Source: Lachnospiraceae bacterium UBA7729
GTDB lineage: Bacteria; Bacillota; Clostridia; Lachnospirales; Lachnospiraceae
DNA: 34,866 nt
NCBI GenBank assembly: GCA_002482005.1
Contig: DLFD01000015.1
Coordinates: 835-35,700, forward strand
Direction of reading: 5' to 3'
Part shown: one piece after another, positions 23,880 to 31,723 of the stretch
How positions within the stretch are numbered: the first letter of the stretch is position 1
Layout of the letters: the number at the start of each line of letters is the position of its first letter
The notes under the pieces: model-generated
The model's input: the letters and a program-made list of their open reading frames with translations, nothing else
The model's database searches: none
What the model was told of the DNA's origin: nothing
Made by a program: the position numbers and the translations under genes

Positions 23880-25808
23880 TTATACGTCCAGATTTTCAAC
23901 TCTCTTAGCGTTCTCCTCGATGAACTCACGTCTCGGCTCGACCTGGTCGCCCATCAGCGTGGTGAAGGTTACATCAACGGAAGACTCATCATCGTCGTCC
24001 ATGGATACTTTCTTGAGGATTCTCTTGTCCGGATCCATGGTGGTCTCCCACAGCTGCTCCGGATCCATCTCACCAAGTCCCTTGTAACGCTGGATCTTGT
24101 TGTTCTGGTCGCGGCCGACCTGACTGATGATGTCCGCCAGCTCTTCATCGGTGTAGGCATACCACACCTTCTGGTTCTTCTCGAGCTTGTAGAGCGGAGG
24201 AGTCGCCAGATAGACATGTCCCTGCTTGATCAGCTCCGGCATGAACCGGTAGAAGAACGTGAGAAGCAGTGTTGCGATATGCGCTCCGTCGACATCGGCA
24301 TCCGTCATGATGATGATCTTGTCGTATCTCAGCTTGCTGATATCAAAATCTTCATGGATGCCGCAGCCGAATGCAGTGATCATAGCCTTGATCTCCGCGT
24401 TGCCGAGGATCCGGTCAAGTCTTGCTTTTTCTACATTCAGGATCTTGCCCCTCAGAGGAAGAATCGCCTGGGTCGCGCGGGCTCTTGCCGTCTTTGCGGA
24501 ACCGCCTGCGGAGTCTCCCTCGACCAGGAAGATCTCACAGTTCTTCGGATCCTTGTCCGTGCAGTCGGCCAGCTTGCCCGGAAGGGACATGCCGTCCAGA
24601 GCAGATTTCCTTCTGGTAAGGTCTCTCGCCTTTCTGGCCGCATCCCGCGCACGCTGGGCCATCAGGGACTTATCGACGATCAGCTTTCCGACCTGAGGAT
24701 GCTGCTCCAGATAGACCGACAGCTTCTCGGTCAGAAGACTTTCGACTGCTCCCCTGGCCTCGGAGTTGCCAAGTTTCTGCTTGGTCTGTCCTTCGAACTG
24801 AGGCTCTCCGATCTTGATGGAGACGACAGCGGTCAGCCCCTCGCGGATATCGTCTCCGGTCAGGTTTGCCTCGCTGTCCTTGAGCAGCTTCTGGGACCTT
24901 GCGTAATCATTGAACGTCTTGGTCATCGCATTGCGGAAGCCGGTCATATGAGTACCGCCCTCCGGAGTAACGATGTTATTGACGAAGGAATAGACGGATT
25001 CGTTGTATCCGTCATTGTGCTGAAATGCGACCTCGACCTGGACGCCGTCCTTGACGCCCTCGCAGTCGATGACATCCGGGTAGAGCGGAGTCTTGCCCTT
25101 GTTCAGATACTGAACAAACTCGCGGATCCCGCCTTCGTAGTGGAAAGATCTCTCCTTGACCGGATCCTCACGCTCATCCGTAAGGGTGATCCTCAGTCCC
25201 TTGGTCAGAAATGCGACTTCCCTCAGTCTCTGCTTCAGGGTATCGAAGTCGAAGACGGTCGTCTCGAAGATCTCCTTATCAGGGAGAAATGTGACTTTGG
25301 TGCCTCTTCTTCCCTCTTCGCAGTCTCCGATGACCTTCACAGGACAAGTCGCCTTGCCTCTTTCATATCTCTGGAAATATACTTTTCCTTCGTGAGCAAC
25401 CTCGACCTCGAGATACTCTGACAGAGCATTGACGACGGATGCACCGACGCCGTGAAGTCCGCCGGAAACCTTATATCCGCCTCCACCGAATTTTCCGCCG
25501 GCATGAAGAACGGTGAAGACGACCTCCACGGCAGGCTTGCCGCTCTTGGAATTGATTCCGACCGGGATCCCCCTTCCGTCATCCGTGACGGTGATGGAAT
25601 TGTCCGGATGGATATAGACACGGATGTGGGTACAGTAGCCGGCCAGGGCCTCATCAACTGAATTATCCACGATCTCATAGACCAGATGATGAAGACCTCT
25701 CGCGGAAGTTGACCCGATGTACATGCCGGGTCTTTTCCTTACTGCCTCAAGTCCTTCCAGAATCTGTATCTGATCCGCCCCGTACTCACCGGTAACTTCT
25801 GTACCCAT
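23880..25808 (-). CDS. gyrB: DNA gyrase subunit B
   Basis: A 642-residue ATPase subunit of gyrase. The GHKL ATP site shows E45/N49 in YEIVDNSVDEA, DDGRG (76-80) and GGLHGVGASVVNALS (from 116). The transducer Lys lies in QTKQKLGN. The Toprim metal site is EGDSAGG (430-436) with DADVDGAHI further on. I start at ATG 25808, because GGAGG lies five bases upstream; a TTG four codons earlier overlaps that ribosome site and is not used. An extended -10 promoter sits about 50 bp upstream. The order gyrB then gyrA fits the standard origin cluster. Confidence 0.98.
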   Translation of the reverse strand: MGTEVTGEYGADQIQILEGLEAVRKRPGMYIGSTSARGLHHLVYEIVDNSVDEALAGYCTHIRVYIHPDNSITVTDDGRGIPVGINSKSGKPAVEVVFTVLHAGGKFGGGGYKVSGGLHGVGASVVNALSEYLEVEVAHEGKVYFQRYERGKATCPVKVIGDCEEGRRGTKVTFLPDKEIFETTVFDFDTLKQRLREVAFLTKGLRITLTDEREDPVKERSFHYEGGIREFVQYLNKGKTPLYPDVIDCEGVKDGVQVEVAFQHNDGYNESVYSFVNNIVTPEGGTHMTGFRNAMTKTFNDYARSQKLLKDSEANLTGDDIREGLTAVVSIKIGEPQFEGQTKQKLGNSEARGAVESLLTEKLSVYLEQHPQVGKLIVDKSLMAQRARDAARKARDLTRRKSALDGMSLPGKLADCTDKDPKNCEIFLVEGDSAGGSAKTARARATQAILPLRGKILNVEKARLDRILGNAEIKAMITAFGCGIHEDFDISKLRYDKIIIMTDADVDGAHIATLLLTFFYRFMPELIKQGHVYLATPPLYKLEKNQKVWYAYTDEELADIISQVGRDQNNKIQRYKGLGEMDPEQLWETTMDPDKRILKKVSMDDDDESSVDVTFTTLMGDQVEPRREFIEENAKRVENLDV

Positions 25809-25855
25809 GTAATCCTCCAATTATCCTGAAACGCATAAAATGCCACTTTTAACCT

Positions 25856-25864
25856 ATTATACCA
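25856..25864 (-). promoter_or_regulatory. Extended -10 promoter for gyrB
   Basis: On the minus strand TGGTATAAT gives a perfect -10 box (25856-25861) with the TG of an extended -10. No good -35 is seen. A small dyad, TACCC/GGGTA, lies just upstream. Confidence 0.65.
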
Positions 25865-25919
25865 CAAAATCGGTGATTTTACCCTGATCGGGTATGATTT
25901 GGAATAAGAGGTGAATTTC

Positions 25920-26048
25920 GGCGTTCTGAGGCAAATGCGTCTGAGAACGCCTTCCGATAGTCGTCAGAATGACCAATCAATTGGCGGACAGTACTGTCTG
26001 TTCATACATATTTATGATGTTGGGGTCAAAAGTACCTTTTGCCCCCAA
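25920..26048. other. Cluster of dyad symmetries between recF and gyrB
   Basis: Four separate inverted repeats occur in 130 bp: GGCGTTCT/AGAACGCC (25920-25927 with 25944-25951), CCAAT/ATTGG (25973-25984), the perfect palindrome GACAGTACTGTC (25987-25998), and a 13-bp stem with one mismatch and a 3-nt loop (26020-26032 with 26036-26048). None is followed by a clear T-run. The stretch contains no gene I can support. Confidence 0.6.
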
Positions 26049-26117
26049 CTGTTGATGCGGATTGCTTCATTCTGATGCAATCTTCTTTTCCTGCAAAATG
26101 TCTCCGGCGAAAGGTAC

Positions 26118-26250
26118 CTGCTCCGCATGTCACGGGACCGGCTTATTGCCGGATCTGCTCCGCATGTCACGAGACCGGCTTATTGCCGGACCTGCTCCGC
26201 ATGTCCCGAAGCCGGCTTATTGCCGGATCTGTTCCGCATGTCCCGAAGCC
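26118..26250. repeat. 37-bp tandem repeat running into the 3' end of recF
   Basis: Full units start at 26118, 26155 and 26192, and a partial unit runs 26229-26250. Each full unit holds CCGGCTTATTGCCGG, a 5-bp hairpin. The last codons and the stop of recF lie in the third and fourth units; the other copies are downstream of the gene. Confidence 0.9.
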
Positions 26251-27305
26251 ACATGGTATCTCCGGTCGATATGAAATCCGGACTTCTCATATTCTTCGAT
26301 TCCCGTACAGGTGATGAAAGTCTGGATATCTCCGATCGAATCCAGAAGGGCATGCTGCCGGCCGGAATCCAGCTCGGACAGGACATCATCAAGAAGAAGG
26401 ACAGGGGAATCACCTGCCTTTTTCTTCACAAGCTCGATCTCCGCAAGCTTCAGGGAGAGTGCGGCGCTCCTCTGCTGCCCCTGGGACCCGTAATGCCTGA
26501 GATCGATATTCTCCGAAGTAAAGACCAGATCATCCTTGTGAGGACCATTCATCGTCGAACAGAGGATAAGATCGCGGCGTCGCCCGCCCGCGACAGCATC
26601 CGCAAAGGCAGAAGCCTCCACATTCTTCTCGTAACTGATGGAAAGATGCTCCCTTCCGGCGCTGAGCTTTTCATGGATCGGAGCGATGATCGCGTTCAGA
26701 GTCTCCACGAACTTCTCTCGGATGCCGATCAGCATACTTCCATAGCGGACGAGCTGCTCATCCCAGACATCCAGAGTCGCCATGTCCCGCGGATCCTCCG
26801 CCAGGACCTTCAGCAGCTTGTTTCTCTGGTCAAGGACCTTGTTGTAGGAAGTCAGAGCCGCCGTGTAGACCTTATCCAGCTGGCATAGCTCCATATCCAT
26901 GAACCTTCTCCGCTCCGCCGGGCCATCCCTGATGATGGACAGATCCTGAGGAGAAAAGAAGATATAATGTCCCAGGCCGATCAGTTCCGCCGCCCTCCGG
27001 ATAGAGGCCATGTTGACTGCGATTCCCTTGGCTCTGCCTTTTCTCAGCTGAAGATCGATGCGATAGGAGATGTCTCCTTTCGTCATCATCATCCTCATGT
27101 GGGCATCGTCCGAGCCGAACCGGATCATCTCACGGTCTCTGGAAGTCCTGTGGGACTTGGTCGTCCCGCATACATAGATGGCTTCGAGGATATTGGTCTT
27201 TCCCTGGGCGTTGTCTCCGTAGAACAGATTCGTCCCCGGAGAGAATTCAAGTTCCAGATCCTCGTAATTTCTGAAATTCTGCAGTTTAAGAGAATTGATG
27301 ATCAT
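26217..27305 (-). CDS. recF: DNA replication and repair protein RecF
   Basis: A 362-residue SMC-like ATPase that loads RecA at single-strand gaps with RecO and RecR. Walker A GDNAQGKT is at 30-37. The ABC signature is in SQGQQRSAALSLKLAE and Walker B in PVLLLDDVLSELD. The length is normal. The last ten residues, ASGHAEQIRQ, are encoded by a tandem repeat that continues past the stop codon, so the natural C-terminus may have been replaced. The start overlaps the yaaA stop by 4 bp, giving tight coupling. Upstream in the same direction are yaaA, dnaN and dnaA. Confidence 0.97.
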   Translation of the reverse strand: MIINSLKLQNFRNYEDLELEFSPGTNLFYGDNAQGKTNILEAIYVCGTTKSHRTSRDREMIRFGSDDAHMRMMMTKGDISYRIDLQLRKGRAKGIAVNMASIRRAAELIGLGHYIFFSPQDLSIIRDGPAERRRFMDMELCQLDKVYTAALTSYNKVLDQRNKLLKVLAEDPRDMATLDVWDEQLVRYGSMLIGIREKFVETLNAIIAPIHEKLSAGREHLSISYEKNVEASAFADAVAGGRRRDLILCSTMNGPHKDDLVFTSENIDLRHYGSQGQQRSAALSLKLAEIELVKKKAGDSPVLLLDDVLSELDSGRQHALLDSIGDIQTFITCTGIEEYEKSGFHIDRRYHVASGHAEQIRQ

Positions 27306-27526
27306 ACAGCCGGTACAGATACCCTGATCTCTTCTCCGCCGAAAGCGACCACATCGCCATCGTGGATCTTCCTGCCCCTCATAGTGCAGACCTCGCCATT
27401 GACGGAAGCTTTGCCCTCCTCAACCGCATACTTGGCCTCAACCCCCGTATCGACAAGCCCGGCCGCCTTGAGAAGCTGCCCCAGCTTGATGAACTCCTCG
27501 CCATCCCTGAGCGTGAACTCTCTCAT
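27302..27526 (-). CDS. yaaA: S4-domain RNA-binding protein YaaA
   Basis: A 74-residue protein made almost entirely of an S4-like RNA-binding fold: an alpha-helical start (FIKLGQLLKAAGLVDTG), then VNGEVCTMRGRKIHDGDVV. Genes of this type sit between dnaN and recF in most Firmicutes, and the Bacillus homologue is linked to ribosome biogenesis. It overlaps recF by 4 bp, and the dnaN gene ends 76 bp upstream. Its own role in this organism is unknown. Confidence 0.93.
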   Translation of the reverse strand: MREFTLRDGEEFIKLGQLLKAAGLVDTGVEAKYAVEEGKASVNGEVCTMRGRKIHDGDVVAFGGEEIRVSVPAV

Positions 27527-27602
27527 AATTTCCTCGATTCTCTGCTATTCGCAGTCATTATCTACCGTTAATATCCGCACGGTCTTTTCCGTAGCCTTAT
27601 TC

Positions 27603-28709
27603 TTATACTACGAAGTTGACCGGCAGGATCAGGTAGATATACGACTGCTCCTCATCCCTTATGAAGCATGGTGACTTCGAATTCAGGAAGTAGACCGTGA
27701 TCTCTTCCGACCTCACGACATTCAGTACATCCTGTATGAACTTCGGATTGAATCCGATCATCAGATCCTTTCCTTCTTTCGCGATCGCGATGTCGTCGCT
27801 CATGGATCCGAGCGCCGGAGAACTGATCTTCAGGTTCATCCCTTCGTCACCGATCGTCAGGACAAGCGGTCTCTTCTCGGATTCGCTGGTAAACAGCATC
27901 GCACGGCTCACAGATCCCTGAAGTTCTGTCCTGCTTACGGTGATCTTTGTGTCAAAGTCGTTGGAGAGCATCTGGTCGATACGGAAGTAGTTTCCCTCGA
28001 TCAGTCTGGATACGACGATGGTCCCCTCCATCTCGAAGAGGACTTCGTTCTTCGTGAAGTAGATGCTTACCCTGTCCTCTTCCTCACCGCTCATGATCTT
28101 CTGAAGGTCGGAAAGGGTCTTGCCGGGGATCACAACACGGTAGTCCGGAGCCGAAGCGTCAAGCTTCATCCTGCGGATCGCGATTCTGTGACCATCCAGG
28201 CAGACCATACGGATCCCGTTCTCATGAGTCTCGAGCAATGCACCGGTCATCAGCTTGTTTGCGTCATTGACCGCGATAGAGAAGATCGTCTGTTCGATCA
28301 TCTCCTTCAGGGCGAACTGGCTCATCACGACCGGATCGACTCTGTCGATGGACGGCAGCGGTGAAAACTCGGTTCCGTCTCTTCCGACGATGTGGACCAC
28401 TGTCTTTTCGCAGGTGATGACGGTCTGCAGTCTGTCATCCGTTCTGATCGTTACTTCGCTGTTAGGCATCTTGGTCATGATATCCGAGAACAGCTTGGCA
28501 TCCAGGCAGATGAGTCCTCTCTCATCGATCTCGCCTTTCACCAGTGTCTCGATTCCAAGTTCCATATCGGTAGCCGTGAACTTGATCTGGTCGACGGTTG
28601 CGTCGATCAGGATGCAGTTCAGGATATCCATCGTCGTCTTGCCCGGTACAGCACTCATGACGGTACGGATCGATTTCTGAAGTTCTGTTTTCTGAGCTCT
28701 GATGATCAT
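27603..28709 (-). CDS. dnaN: DNA polymerase III subunit beta (sliding clamp)
   Basis: A 368-residue ring-forming clamp that tethers polymerase III to DNA and recruits repair and maturation factors. The three-domain DnaN architecture is collinear with the family over its whole length. It begins with the typical MIIRAQKTELQKSI and ends YIYLILPVNFVV, close to the usual C-terminus. AGGAGAG precedes the ATG by about six bases. A GC-rich palindrome, CCCGCGCGGG (28735-28744), lies in the mRNA leader. A promoter carrying a DnaA box lies about 75 bp upstream, so expression may respond to DnaA. Confidence 0.98.
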   Translation of the reverse strand: MIIRAQKTELQKSIRTVMSAVPGKTTMDILNCILIDATVDQIKFTATDMELGIETLVKGEIDERGLICLDAKLFSDIMTKMPNSEVTIRTDDRLQTVITCEKTVVHIVGRDGTEFSPLPSIDRVDPVVMSQFALKEMIEQTIFSIAVNDANKLMTGALLETHENGIRMVCLDGHRIAIRRMKLDASAPDYRVVIPGKTLSDLQKIMSGEEEDRVSIYFTKNEVLFEMEGTIVVSRLIEGNYFRIDQMLSNDFDTKITVSRTELQGSVSRAMLFTSESEKRPLVLTIGDEGMNLKISSPALGSMSDDIAIAKEGKDLMIGFNPKFIQDVLNVVRSEEITVYFLNSKSPCFIRDEEQSYIYLILPVNFVV

Positions 28710-28782
28710 GTCAACTCTCCTGTACTCTCACCTTCCCGCGCGGGGGAGGGACAAATAAAAATGAAAAATCATAAGTACCCTT

Positions 28783-28801
28783 ATTATACCGGTGTGGATA
28801 A
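28783..28801 (-). promoter_or_regulatory. dnaN promoter -10 box with overlapping DnaA box
   Basis: On the minus strand a perfect TATAAT (28783-28788) is preceded after 4 bp by TTATCCACA (28793-28801), a perfect DnaA box lying where the spacer would be. The -35 region is poor. A second DnaA-like box, TTATCCACC on the plus strand (28904-28912), overlaps the dnaA stop codon. Confidence 0.7.
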
Positions 28802-28903
28802 GTGGAAAACCTGATCTTTCTCTTAATTTACAGGATTCTTACATCCGGAAGGAATGTGAAGAACTCTGTAAAAGGTCCCGGAAGCTTTTTGATAACCTTT
28901 GTC

Positions 28904-30286
28904 TTATCCACCCGGATTGATCTTCTTTCTCAGGACGTCGATCGTCTTTGCCATCTCCGGATAGGCGCTCATCTCGTCTTCCACCGCTGTTATGCCGTGC
29001 ATGACCGTTGAATGGTCCCTTCCAAGGACCTTTCCGATGGCTTTGTAAGGAAGATCCAGGACATCGCGGCAGAGATACATCACGATCTGACGCGGCTGGG
29101 CGATCTCGGCGTTCCTCTTCTTGGAAAGGATATCGCTTCGGGTGATATTGAAGTGTTCGGCAACGATGTCGACGATGGTATCGGCGGTCAGCTGGGTACG
29201 CTCCTCCGGTGAGATCAGGTCTCTGAGTGCATCCTTTGCAAGCTGAAGGTCGACCGGTCTGCCGTGGTCAAGTCTGCTGAAGGCGATCAGACGGATCAGG
29301 GCTCCTTCCAGTTCACGGATGTTGGACTTGATGTTGGTCGCGATATACTGCAGCACCTCGTCGTCGATGGCATAGCCTTCCGACTCGGCCTTTCTCTGCA
29401 GGATCGCCATTCTGGTCTCGTAGTCAGGACGTTTGACGTCAGCCTGAAGACCCCAGGCAAGGCGGTTCTTCATACGGTCGTCAAGAGCATCGAAATCCTT
29501 CGGCGGACGGTCGGATGAGATAATGATCTGCTTGCTCTGGTCAAAAAGGTCATTAAAGGTATGGAAGAACTCGTTCTGAGTTGCATCCTTACCTATTATA
29601 AACTGGATATCATCGATAAGAAGAACATCAACATTACGATACTTCTGCCGGAAGGCATTGATCATACTGAGATTGTTGGAATTCTTCAGAGCGGCGATCA
29701 GTTCATTGGTGAAGATCTCGGATGATACGTAGCGGACGATCTTGTCCGGCTGGGTCGTGATGATATGGTGCGCGATCGAGTGCATCAGATGGGTCTTTCC
29801 CAGGCCGGACCCGCCGTAGATGAAGAACGGGTTGTATACTTTGCCTGGAGCTTCGGCAATCGCAACGGCAGCAGCATAGGCAAAACGGTTGTTCTCGCCT
29901 ACGACAAATGTGTCAAAGGTATACTTTGGGTTCAGTCCTGCTTCTTCCAGGGCGAGCTTCACCTTCGGGTCCACCTGTTCTTCCGGAGCCTTGCGCTGAT
30001 TGGCCCTGCGGAGCTTATTCTCCTTGGCCTCCTCCGGAGTCAGAAATTCCAGCTCATACTCCACTCCGGTCGCTTCGGCGATCGCGACCTTCAGCTGGAT
30101 CGTGTATTTCCTCTGGATATACTCGATCGCCATCTGACCGTTCGGCACAAGGATCTGGATCGTATTTCCTTCTATATGAAATACGGAGAGAGGTTTCAGC
30201 CACGCTTTGAAAGCGATGTCCGATATCTCATACTCCCGGTGGACATTCTCGAGGATCTCATCCCATTTTTCTTCTGCAAGTTCCAT
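28904..30286 (-). CDS. dnaA: Chromosomal replication initiator protein DnaA
   Basis: A 460-residue AAA+ initiator that binds DnaA boxes and melts the origin. The N-terminal domain I (1-80) is followed by a short linker and the ATPase: Walker A GGSGLGKT at 158-165 and Walker B LLIDDIQF near 222. The DNA-binding domain carries the signature GRDHSTVMHGI (422-432). The length is typical. The ribosome site is weak (GGGTGTG). A promoter with -35 TTGAAA and -10 TAAACT lies about 45 bp upstream, next to origin DnaA boxes, so autoregulation is expected. The gene reads away from the origin. Confidence 0.99.
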   Translation of the reverse strand: MELAEEKWDEILENVHREYEISDIAFKAWLKPLSVFHIEGNTIQILVPNGQMAIEYIQRKYTIQLKVAIAEATGVEYELEFLTPEEAKENKLRRANQRKAPEEQVDPKVKLALEEAGLNPKYTFDTFVVGENNRFAYAAAVAIAEAPGKVYNPFFIYGGSGLGKTHLMHSIAHHIITTQPDKIVRYVSSEIFTNELIAALKNSNNLSMINAFRQKYRNVDVLLIDDIQFIIGKDATQNEFFHTFNDLFDQSKQIIISSDRPPKDFDALDDRMKNRLAWGLQADVKRPDYETRMAILQRKAESEGYAIDDEVLQYIATNIKSNIRELEGALIRLIAFSRLDHGRPVDLQLAKDALRDLISPEERTQLTADTIVDIVAEHFNITRSDILSKKRNAEIAQPRQIVMYLCRDVLDLPYKAIGKVLGRDHSTVMHGITAVEDEMSAYPEMAKTIDVLRKKINPGG

Positions 30287-30327
30287 AACACACCCGATAC
30301 TTCTTTCAGTTTATAGAGAACATGTAA

Positions 30328-30356
30328 AGTTTAACGGAAAGACCTTTTTTTTTCAA
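30328..30356 (-). promoter_or_regulatory. dnaA promoter
   Basis: On the minus strand -35 TTGAAA (30351-30356) and -10 TAAACT (30328-30333) are exactly 17 bp apart. A DnaA box at 30375-30383 lies just upstream. Confidence 0.65.
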
Positions 30357-30369
30357 TATCACAGAACAA

Positions 30370-30560
30370 GGATGTGTGGATAACTTTTCGTCATCCGGGT
30401 GGATCGCAAAATGAGTCATACAGGCTTATCAGAGAAGCTCACAGAAAATTATGCCCCCACGTTCTCCGGCTTTTCCACCGGAAATGTGAGGGATATCCAC
30501 AGAAAAAAGTGGATAAGTTTTCCGCTTGACGGATAGTAGCCATCTGAATATAATTATAGC
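30370..30560. other. oriC: Replication origin (oriC) between dnaA and rpmH
   Basis: Three DnaA-box-like sequences are present: TGTGGATAA at 30375-30383 (a perfect TTATCCACA on the minus strand), ATATCCACA at 30493-30501 (one mismatch) and AGTGGATAA at 30508-30516 (one mismatch). After the last one come a short GC-rich stretch, GATAGTAG, and an AT-rich AATATAATTATAG tract suited to unwinding. Gene directions diverge here. With the DnaA boxes beyond dnaA (28793 and 28904), the origin looks bipartite, as in Bacillus. Position and boxes are seen; function is inferred. Confidence 0.85.
30526..30554 (+). promoter_or_regulatory. Promoter of the rpmH operon
   Basis: TTGACG (30526-30531) and TATAAT (30549-30554) are 17 bp apart, a near-perfect housekeeping promoter. 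It overlaps the right end of the origin and would start a leader of about 90 nt. Confidence 0.85.
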
Positions 30561-30649
30561 GATGTTTTCTCGAATTACTGTTTGGAAAAAGCTGTTTTCC
30601 CTTAAGCAGAAGAGAATAAGGACATGGGAGCAAAGGGGGTGTTTGGATC

Positions 30650-30787
30650 ATGGCAAAGATGACATTTCAGCCGCATAAGAAGCAGTATCACAGAGTCCAC
30701 GGATTCCGTGCAAGAATGGCTACCAAGGGTGGAAGAAAGGTGCTTGCTGCAAGAAGAGCCAGAGGAAGAAAAGCTCTGACCGTCTGA
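30650..30787 (+). CDS. rpmH: 50S ribosomal protein L34
   Basis: A 45-residue, Arg/Lys-rich ribosomal protein beginning MAKMTFQPHKK, with the family core VHGFRARMATKGGRKVLAAR and the end RKALTV. The usual L34 starts at MKMTFQP; here MAK precedes it, and an ATG at codon 4 is a weaker alternative. AAAGGGGGTG lies upstream at a suitable distance. A strong promoter lies about 95 bp before it. A terminator-like hairpin separates it from rnpA, which would let L34 be made in excess over the RNase P protein. Confidence 0.96.
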   Translation: MAKMTFQPHKKQYHRVHGFRARMATKGGRKVLAARRARGRKALTV

Positions 30788-30820
30788 TGCAGGCTTCAAT
30801 TGAAAGATTGAACTTTCACG

Positions 30821-30891
30821 AAGGAGTTTCGGGAGTTGGGAGTTTCGGACATGCTTCGAAACCTTCCGTCCTGAAGCTCCTTTCTTTTTTT
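30821..30891 (+). terminator. Terminator/attenuator between rpmH and rnpA
   Basis: AAGGAGTTTCGGGA (30821-30834) pairs with TCCTGAAGCTCCTT (30869-30882) through 14 positions with two wobbles. An inner GTTTCG/CGAAAC stem forms in the loop, and a T-rich tract follows. Partial read-through to rnpA is likely. Confidence 0.8.
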
Positions 30892-30902
30892 AGAAAAGAA
30901 TT

Positions 30903-31442
30903 ATGAGATATTCGGAAACATCTGAAAGCTTAAGAGAGAACAAGGATTTCCAGATCGTCTACAGATACGGCCGGTCCGCTGCGAACCGGACTCTGGTAAT
31001 CTACGCATATCCGCGCGCCGGGGAGATGAGAAAGCTCCAGGCAAAGATCGATGCCGCAAAGACCGATGAAGATCCCGAAGATCCCGCCGACAGCGGGAAG
31101 AAGGGACGGGAGGAGGCAGCCGGTGAAGGAAATTCAGCCGGAACAGGAAAGTCAGATGGAACAGGGAAGGCAGCTGGAAAGCTGCGCATGCCCCATTCCT
31201 GGAAGGTCACAGGATATGAGAAGAACAGAGTCGGCATATCGGTGAGCAAGAAGGTCGGCAACAGTATCGTCAGGCATCATCTGTGCAGACTGATAAGAGA
31301 AAGCTATCGAAAGAATGAAGACAGATTCGTTGGGGGTCTTGATCTGGTTGTGATCGCAAGACCCGGCGCGAGAGAACTTCCGTTCTCTGATATCGAACGC
31401 GCGCTGCTTTCCGTATCCCGCAGACTCGGGGTCCTGAGATAA
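30903..31442 (+). CDS. rnpA: Ribonuclease P protein component with a central insertion
   Basis: A 179-residue protein subunit of RNase P, which helps the catalytic RNA mature tRNA 5' ends. The usual length is about 115-120. Residues 1-38 match the normal start (ENKDFQIVYRYGRSAANRTL) and residues 107-179 the rest (NRVGISVSKKVGNSIVRHHL). Between them, residues about 41-105 are a Gly/Glu/Lys/Ser-rich insertion. The RNA-binding RNR helix reads IVRHHLCRLIRE, a divergent form of the classical RNRIKR. The ribosome site is weak (AGAAAAGAA). yidD follows after 33 bp. Confidence 0.94.
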   Translation: MRYSETSESLRENKDFQIVYRYGRSAANRTLVIYAYPRAGEMRKLQAKIDAAKTDEDPEDPADSGKKGREEAAGEGNSAGTGKSDGTGKAAGKLRMPHSWKVTGYEKNRVGISVSKKVGNSIVRHHLCRLIRESYRKNEDRFVGGLDLVVIARPGARELPFSDIERALLSVSRRLGVLR

Positions 31443-31475
31443 GCAGAAACTTTGAATGAAAAGGAGATGGGAACT

Positions 31476-31685
31476 TTGAAGAAGATCATGATCGCGGCAA
31501 TCCGCGGATATCAGAAGTACTTGTCTCCGCTTAAGACCACCCGCTGCCCCTACTACCCTACCTGCAGCAATTATGCCCTGCAGGCGATCGAGAAGTACGG
31601 GGCGGTCAAGGGTGGAGCACTCGCGGGATGGAGAATTCTCCGCTGCAATCCTTTTTCACACGGAGGATATGACCCGGTTCCGTGA
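31476..31685 (+). CDS. yidD: Membrane protein insertion efficiency factor YidD
   Basis: A 69-residue peripheral membrane protein that assists YidC-dependent insertion. The core YQKYLSPLKTTRCPYYPTCS and the end RCNPFSHGGYDPVP carry the three conserved cysteines of the family. I start at the TTG at 31476, because AAGGAG lies nine bases upstream and the length then matches relatives. The ATG at 31467 abuts the ribosome site, and a TTG at 31452 lies before it. It sits between rnpA and yidC, the usual arrangement. Confidence 0.93.
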   Translation: MKKIMIAAIRGYQKYLSPLKTTRCPYYPTCSNYALQAIEKYGAVKGGALAGWRILRCNPFSHGGYDPVP

Positions 31686-31723
31686 GTCACCGTAGCTGAC
31701 AGCCGCACATTTCCGCCTGAAGG

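Noticed and set aside
26118..26250. CRISPR array or attachment site
   Set aside because: The 37-bp units abut directly without spacers and there is no integrase gene next to them.
30624..30662. 12-codon frame overlapping the rpmH start
   Set aside because: ATG with a weak AAGGA could be translated and couple to rpmH, but it is too short and lacks any other support.
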